A stretch of DNA of 64,000 nt. Origin: Clostridia bacterium (GTDB lineage Bacteria; Bacillota; Clostridia; Christensenellales; Aristaeellaceae). The notes below the pieces were generated by a model that was not told the origin of the DNA, did no database searches, and worked only from the letters and a program-made list of their open reading frames with translations. The DNA is taken from positions 1 through 64,000 of the forward strand of contig JAFXVR010000045.1 of the NCBI GenBank assembly GCA_017534885.1, given 5' to 3'. Every line of letters starts with the position of its first letter. Position 1 is the first letter of the stretch. Both the position numbers and the translations under genes were made by a program. Below, in pieces: positions 60,074 through 64,000 of the stretch.

Positions 60074-60764
60074 ACAGCGCCTCCTGAGGCTGAAGGGTCA
60101 GACTGTCCGGGGTGACATGGCAGGGCAGGCTGAGGATGCGAACCCCGCGGTCAGCGGCCTCGGCTAAGGCGTTGGCAAAGGCGGGATCGGCGGCGCGGTT
60201 GGCCCTCACCTCCGCGACGCCGTCCATCTGGATCACAAAGGCCAGAATCGCCCGGTATCCGTCCCGGACGGCGGCGGTCAGTTCCCGCAGATGCCGGACG
60301 CCGCGTTCGGTGGGCGCGTCCGGGAAGAGGCCGATGCCGTCCCTGAGGAGGGTGCAGCCCTTGACCTCCATCAGCCAGCAGGTTTCGCCCCGCCGCATGA
60401 AGAAGTCCATCCGGGACGCGCCATAGCGGTATTCAGGATGAAGCTCGTCAAAAGCAAGGGTTTGGAGCCAGTCCTGTACGATCCGGTTGGGCGCCTGGCT
60501 GTCCACGTTGAAGAGCAGGCCGTCCTCCCGGCGGACGGTCACCAGGTCATAGGCGGTGCGCCGCCCGGGGCTGTCCGCCCGGCTCAGCCAGACCTGAGCG
60601 CCGTGCCGCAGCAGCTCGCCCAGCCGGCCCGTGTTCTTCACATGAACCAGTTCTGTCCGGCCCTCCGCCTCTACCCGTGCCGTGAAGCGGTTCAGCCGCT
60701 CCCCGAACACTGCCGGGCTTACCTCCGCGTAGCGCAATGGCTGTCCCGTCCTTCCTGAAAACAA
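60054..60764 (-). CDS. sfsA: SfsA family nuclease/regulator
   Basis: 236 residues. Family features: ERLNRFTARVEAEGRTELVH with VKNTGRLGELL, ASRMDFFM, WLMEVKGCTL and FPDAPTERGVRHLREL. SfsA was named for sugar fermentation stimulation and has nuclease-like residues (D, E, K). Start is uncertain: TTG 60764 or TTG 60737; no ATG is present. Normal family length is matched by either. Confidence 0.9.
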   Translation of the reverse strand: MFSGRTGQPLRYAEVSPAVFGERLNRFTARVEAEGRTELVHVKNTGRLGELLRHGAQVWLSRADSPGRRTAYDLVTVRREDGLLFNVDSQAPNRIVQDWLQTLAFDELHPEYRYGASRMDFFMRRGETCWLMEVKGCTLLRDGIGLFPDAPTERGVRHLRELTAAVRDGYRAILAFVIQMDGVAEVRANRAADPAFANALAEAADRGVRILSLPCHVTPDSLTLQPQEALYDTFAN

Positions 60765-60800
60765 TCCGTCACACCAATGGTTCGCCGCCGACCCTCCGCG

Positions 60801-61931
60801 TCAGTCCGAAACGTCTTCGTCTAAGGTGATGCACACCCGGTAGTCCGGGTACTTCTCCTGAATCTCCTGCAGGATGTGCAGGTACACCGCGCGCCGGTCC
60901 GGGGCGGCGAAGTCCACAATGATGTCAAAGCGCATGGTGCGCTCCTCCCGGTTGAGGTAAAAGCCGTGGAGCTGCAGCAGCCACTCGTGCCCCATCACGA
61001 TGTGGCGGACGTCGTCGCGGATCAGGGCGGCCTCGTCCTGGGAGGTGTTCTGGGCATAGATGCCCACGGCGGTCAGGATTACCTGATGCCGCGTCAGCAC
61101 TTCCTCCTGAATGGCGCGGGTCAGGGCGTCAATCTCGGCGGCGGTCATGGTGTCCCGCACCTCGATGTGCACCGAGCCCAGCTTCAGCTCCGGCCCATAA
61201 TCGTGGATGATGAGGTCGTATGCGCCCAGCACCTCGCCGTGTTCGCCGATGGTCTGCTTGATGGCCGTGCTGATTTCGCCGCCCACCCGCTCGCCCAGCA
61301 CTTCGGAGAGGGTGCCGCGCAGCATTTTGACGCCGCTCCAGACGATGATCAGGGCGATGGCCGCGCCGAGCCAGGCCTCCAGCGAAAGCCCCCAGATCAG
61401 GTAAATCACCGCCGCCGCCAGGGTGGAGGCGGAAATGACCGCGTCCAGCCGGGCGTCCTCGCCGGAATCCACCAGCGCCTCCGAGCGCAGCTCCCGGCCC
61501 CGCTTCTTCACATGGCGGCCCAGCAGCAGCTTTACCGCCACCGCCGCGGCGATCAGCGCGATGGACACCGGGCTGTAATCCGGGGTCTCGGGGGTGATGA
61601 TCTTCTTGACGGACTCCACCAGGGCCGCCCCGCCCGCGTAGAGCACCAGCAGGGAGATGATGGCCGCCGTCAGGTACTCGATGCGCCCGTGCCCGTAGGG
61701 ATGCTTGTGGTCGGCGGGCTTGGCGGAAAGCCGCGTGCCCAGAATGGTGATGACCGAGGAAAGGGCGTCCGATAGGTTGTTGACCGCGTCCATCACGATG
61801 GCGATGGAATTGGACAGCAGCCCCACCGCCGCCTTGGTGCCCGCGAGGGCGATGTTGGCGCCGATGACCAGCGCCGAGGTGCGCACGATCTGCGCCGCCC
61901 GGCCCGGCTGCTCTCCCTGTGTCCTGTTCAT
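60801..61931 (-). CDS. Cation diffusion facilitator transporter
   Basis: 376 residues from ATG 61931 after AGGAGG; the frame is open further upstream without a site. Six spans with metal-site motifs in DAVNNLSDALSS and DHKHPYGHGRIEY plus SGEDARLDAV, then a cytoplasmic C-terminal domain (IQEEVLTRHQVILTAVGIYA). Exports Zn, Mn or Fe by proton exchange. Metal specificity is not decidable here. Confidence 0.93.
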   Translation of the reverse strand: MNRTQGEQPGRAAQIVRTSALVIGANIALAGTKAAVGLLSNSIAIVMDAVNNLSDALSSVITILGTRLSAKPADHKHPYGHGRIEYLTAAIISLLVLYAGGAALVESVKKIITPETPDYSPVSIALIAAAVAVKLLLGRHVKKRGRELRSEALVDSGEDARLDAVISASTLAAAVIYLIWGLSLEAWLGAAIALIIVWSGVKMLRGTLSEVLGERVGGEISTAIKQTIGEHGEVLGAYDLIIHDYGPELKLGSVHIEVRDTMTAAEIDALTRAIQEEVLTRHQVILTAVGIYAQNTSQDEAALIRDDVRHIVMGHEWLLQLHGFYLNREERTMRFDIIVDFAAPDRRAVYLHILQEIQEKYPDYRVCITLDEDVSD

Positions 61932-62008
61932 GCTCCTGCCTCCTGCGGCCTGTTCAGCCTGCCTCCGCGCACGCGGAAAACGTTGTCTGCTGATGTATTT
62001 TCGGAAGC

Positions 62009-62596
62009 TCAGCCTCTTCCGGTGCCGGTCAGGGGCCAGGCGGCGATCACGCCCTCCCGCCCCCATTTCAGCACATGCTGATAGCCCAGCTTTTTGTACC
62101 AGTCTGTGTATGAGGTGTAGAAGATGTAGCTGAGGCCGTAGCCGCGGGCCTGCAGCAGCGCTGTCACATCCCGGACCACCCGCCGGCCCAGGCCCTTTTC
62201 CCGCCACTCCGGCAGGGTGCCCACACAGCCCGGCCCGCCGATTCGCACCCCCTCCAGGCAGCCCATGTCACTGACGATGGCAAAGCTGACAGGCCTGTCT
62301 CCCGCAAAGGCGCAGTAGACCTCCGCCTCATCGGTGAAGTACTGGGGCCAGTCCTCCTCTACCTGTTGGACGGCCTCCCGCAGGGCTGTCCGGTCTCCTT
62401 CGTACAGGCCGAAGCGGATGCCTTCAGGCGCGGCACAGGGGTAAGCGGCCGCGTCCCAGTCCGCCAGCGGCAGGGCCAGGTCGTCATAGCTTTCCCCCGG
62501 GGCCAGCCCCCGGACGGTTTCCGAGGCGAAAAAGCCCGGCTTCAGCCGCTCCAGCACCTCCGCGAAGTCCCAGTCCGCCATGTTCGCGCCTCTCAT
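62009..62596 (-). CDS. GNAT family N-acetyltransferase
   Basis: 195 residues from ATG 62596, 6 nt after AGGGGG. Acetyl-CoA motif CVGTLPEWREKGLGRRVVRD and DWYKKLGYQ near the C-terminus. Preceded on the same strand by another GNAT gene 18 bp upstream; they are likely one transcript but are not close in sequence. Confidence 0.88.
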   Translation of the reverse strand: MRGANMADWDFAEVLERLKPGFFASETVRGLAPGESYDDLALPLADWDAAAYPCAAPEGIRFGLYEGDRTALREAVQQVEEDWPQYFTDEAEVYCAFAGDRPVSFAIVSDMGCLEGVRIGGPGCVGTLPEWREKGLGRRVVRDVTALLQARGYGLSYIFYTSYTDWYKKLGYQHVLKWGREGVIAAWPLTGTGRG

Positions 62597-62614
62597 CGTC
62601 ATCCCCCTCTCTCT

Positions 62615-63031
62615 TCAGTCAAAGGCCAGCAGATTCCCCAGCGGAACAGCAAAGCCCAGCGCCTCATACATGGCCCTGTCGCAGTCCGCACAGCCCACGG
62701 TCAGCGAGCCGACCCCGCTCTCCCGGCGGGCGAAAAGCACCAGCACCCGGGCAATCCCCCGGTGTCGGTACGCCGGGTCGATGTAAAAGTCCTCAAATAC
62801 GCCGCTGGGCTGATAGTTGAAGGTCGAAAAGCCGCGGGTCACTGAGCAGCAGCCCGCCAGCTTCTCCCCGTCAAAGGCGCCATAGAAGCGGATCAGCCCC
62901 TCATCCATCGCCCGGGCCAGCCGCCCGCAATCTTCAGCGGAAGGCGTGTCCTCCCCGATGGCCGCCTTGTACGCCTTGTGCAGCTCCCAGAGCGCGTCCA
63001 TCTGCGCCGCGCCGATCATCCTGTACTCCAT
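62615..63031 (-). CDS. GNAT family N-acetyltransferase
   Basis: 138 residues. FEDFYIDPAYRHRGIARVLV is the cofactor motif; YEALGFAVPLGNLLAFD closes the fold. An extended -10 (TGG-TATCAT) lies about 30 bp upstream at 63062-63070. Substrate unknown. Confidence 0.86.
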   Translation of the reverse strand: MEYRMIGAAQMDALWELHKAYKAAIGEDTPSAEDCGRLARAMDEGLIRFYGAFDGEKLAGCCSVTRGFSTFNYQPSGVFEDFYIDPAYRHRGIARVLVLFARRESGVGSLTVGCADCDRAMYEALGFAVPLGNLLAFD

Positions 63032-63130
63032 CGTTTCCTCCCTGGGCTTTGCGCCGCCTCCTATGATACCACATCTTCCGCTTTCCCGCTACCGTCAGTT
63101 GCGGGTGCTGAGGGCAATCGCTTAAGGATC

Positions 63131-63212
63131 CTGGGGGAAGGGAAGGAACTTTTCTGAAGAAAAGTTCCGTTCCCTTCCCCCAGAACCCCATCCTATCTTC
63201 AAAAGACTTTTA
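63131..63212. repeat. Palindromic repeat family 2, copy B
   Basis: Stem CTGGGGGAAGGGAAGGAACT / GTTCC-GTTCCCTTCCCCCAG with loop around CTGAAG, followed by AACCCC and CTTCAAAAGACTTTTA, as in copy A (55915-56000). Lies between divergent genes; the rest of 63032-63347 holds only promoters. Confidence 0.85.
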
Positions 63213-63289
63213 TCGATTAGGTATGGATCATGTCCTTGCAGCGGGATCGTGCAGATGGCAGCCTGAGGTTTCATACAGATGAAGGACAT

Positions 63290-63318
63290 TTGCATTTTTA
63301 CTGCTGATCGTGTATAAT
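63290..63318 (+). promoter_or_regulatory. Promoter of antiporter gene
   Basis: -10 TATAAT (63313-63318); a weak -35 TTGCAT lies 17 bp upstream. Confidence 0.6.
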
Positions 63319-63347
63319 GAATCATCATAACAGAAGGGGGTTGGGTG

Positions 63348-64000
63348 ATGAACGCTTTTTTCACATCCATCAGCCCCGAGGGACGGGCATTGCTGGGGAT
63401 TTCCCTCATCTGGCTGGCGGGCTTCCTGGGCTCCCGGGCGACCAAGGCCTTCAGCCTGCCCAACGTGACGGGCTACATCCTGGCGGGCGTGGTCATCGGG
63501 CCCTACTGCCTCAACCTGCTGCCCACCTCCCTGGTGGAAGGCATGTCCTTCATGACCGACGCCGCGCTGGCGCTGATCGCCTTTGGCGTGGGCCGGTATC
63601 TCACCTTAGACCGGCTCTGGGGCCAGGGCGGCAAGATCATCCTGCTGACGCTGATGGAGGCGCTGGTGGCGGCCGTCCTCGTGACCCTCATCATGCTGGG
63701 CGTTTTCCGTCTGCCCCTCTCCTTCTCCCTGCTGCTGGGCGCCATCGCCTCGGCCACCGCCCCGGCCTCCAGCCTGATGACCATCCGCCAGTACAAGGCC
63801 AAGGGCGTGTTTGTCAACACCCTGATTCAGGTGGTGGCGCTGGATGACGCGGTCTCCCTCTTAGCCTTCAGCCTCTGCGCCGCCATCGCCGCCCAGACCG
63901 AGGCCGGCGGCACCCTCGCCTCCGCTGTGCAGCCCCTGCTCATCAACCTGGGCATTCTGCTGGTGGCCTACCTGCTGGGGCGGCTGCTGTGCGTCACCGT
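63348..64000 (+). CDS. CPA2-type cation:proton antiporter, partial
   Basis: The frame is open from ATG 63348, after GAAGGGGG, to the window edge (217 codons). The N-terminal membrane domain reads FSLPNVTGYILAGVVIGPYC, SFMTDAALALIAFGVGRYLT and LLLGAIASATAPASSLMTI, with conserved DD in VVALDDAVSLLAF. This is the Kef/CPA2 Na+/H+ exchanger fold. The C-terminus and any regulatory domain lie outside the window. Confidence 0.9.
   Translation, partial: MNAFFTSISPEGRALLGISLIWLAGFLGSRATKAFSLPNVTGYILAGVVIGPYCLNLLPTSLVEGMSFMTDAALALIAFGVGRYLTLDRLWGQGGKIILLTLMEALVAAVLVTLIMLGVFRLPLSFSLLLGAIASATAPASSLMTIRQYKAKGVFVNTLIQVVALDDAVSLLAFSLCAAIAAQTEAGGTLASAVQPLLINLGILLVAYLLGRLLCVT

Noticed and set aside
1..64000. 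CRISPR array
   Set aside because: No regularly spaced short direct repeats were seen; repeats found are protein-coding modules, MITEs or palindromes.

Overview
The window is GC-rich bacterial DNA with features of a Firmicutes/Clostridia anaerobe. These include consensus sigma-A promoters, strong Shine-Dalgarno sites, GerMN-domain lipoproteins, a sensory-type [FeFe]-hydrogenase-like protein, InlB-type surface repeats, a MalFG-type sugar ABC operon with cellobiose 2-epimerase, and XRE and phi-LC3-type phage genes. I infer a gut or rumen clostridium; the sequence does not fix the genus.

Region 1 (1 to about 24.1 kb) is most of the right part of a siphovirus-type prophage. The order is scaffold, major capsid, connector/completion genes, tail tube, frameshifted tail-assembly chaperones, a 2,032-residue tape measure, distal tail, tail-associated protein, a receptor-binding or fibre protein with a phosphoesterase domain, an NlpC/P60-like endolysin, and holins. 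The major capsid gene is split by a 287-nt group I intron whose splice sites, guide sequence and P7 pairing can be read directly. To the right are two blocks of small minus-strand accessory genes (DUF3846, gamma-glutamylcyclotransferase-like, amidoligase and others). Each block diverges from one of two paralogous small HTH regulators through paired 17-bp-spaced promoters. An XRE repressor with a palindromic operator ends the phage side. The prophage abuts the 3' end of ssrA (tmRNA); no integrase, terminase or portal is inside the window.

Region 2 (24.1-34 kb) is host DNA: smpB-ssrA, and a sugar operon read right to left (solute-binding protein, two permeases, cellobiose 2-epimerase, LacI regulator) with a consensus promoter and a perfect 9-bp-arm operator. 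An AEC transporter, a flavin reductase, a DUF2200 protein and an MFS transporter follow.

Region 3 (34-42 kb) holds an AT-richer secreted-protein gene broken by an in-frame TGA, a giant secreted protein with 14 InlB-type repeats, an SH3-domain secreted protein, a DegV protein, a small gene cut by a 120-bp MITE-like element, and tRNA-Pro(GGG).

Region 4 (42-52.8 kb) holds uridine kinase and a GNAT, then an operon of response regulator, sensor kinase, two GerMN lipoproteins, a degenerate P-type-ATPase-like membrane protein, a small membrane protein and a YdjM-like protein. A second, inverted copy of the MITE follows, then a GNAT and an antitoxin-like gene truncated by a third, degenerate copy.

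Region 5 (52.8-64 kb) carries RsbW-like and STAS components (the STAS gene is frameshifted), two zinc-ribbon membrane proteins, an [FeFe]-hydrogenase-like protein with DRTGG and RsbW-like partners, an AIM24 protein, a GtrII-like membrane protein, SfsA, a cation diffusion facilitator, two GNATs, and the start of a CPA2 antiporter. Two copies of a second, palindromic repeat family lie here.
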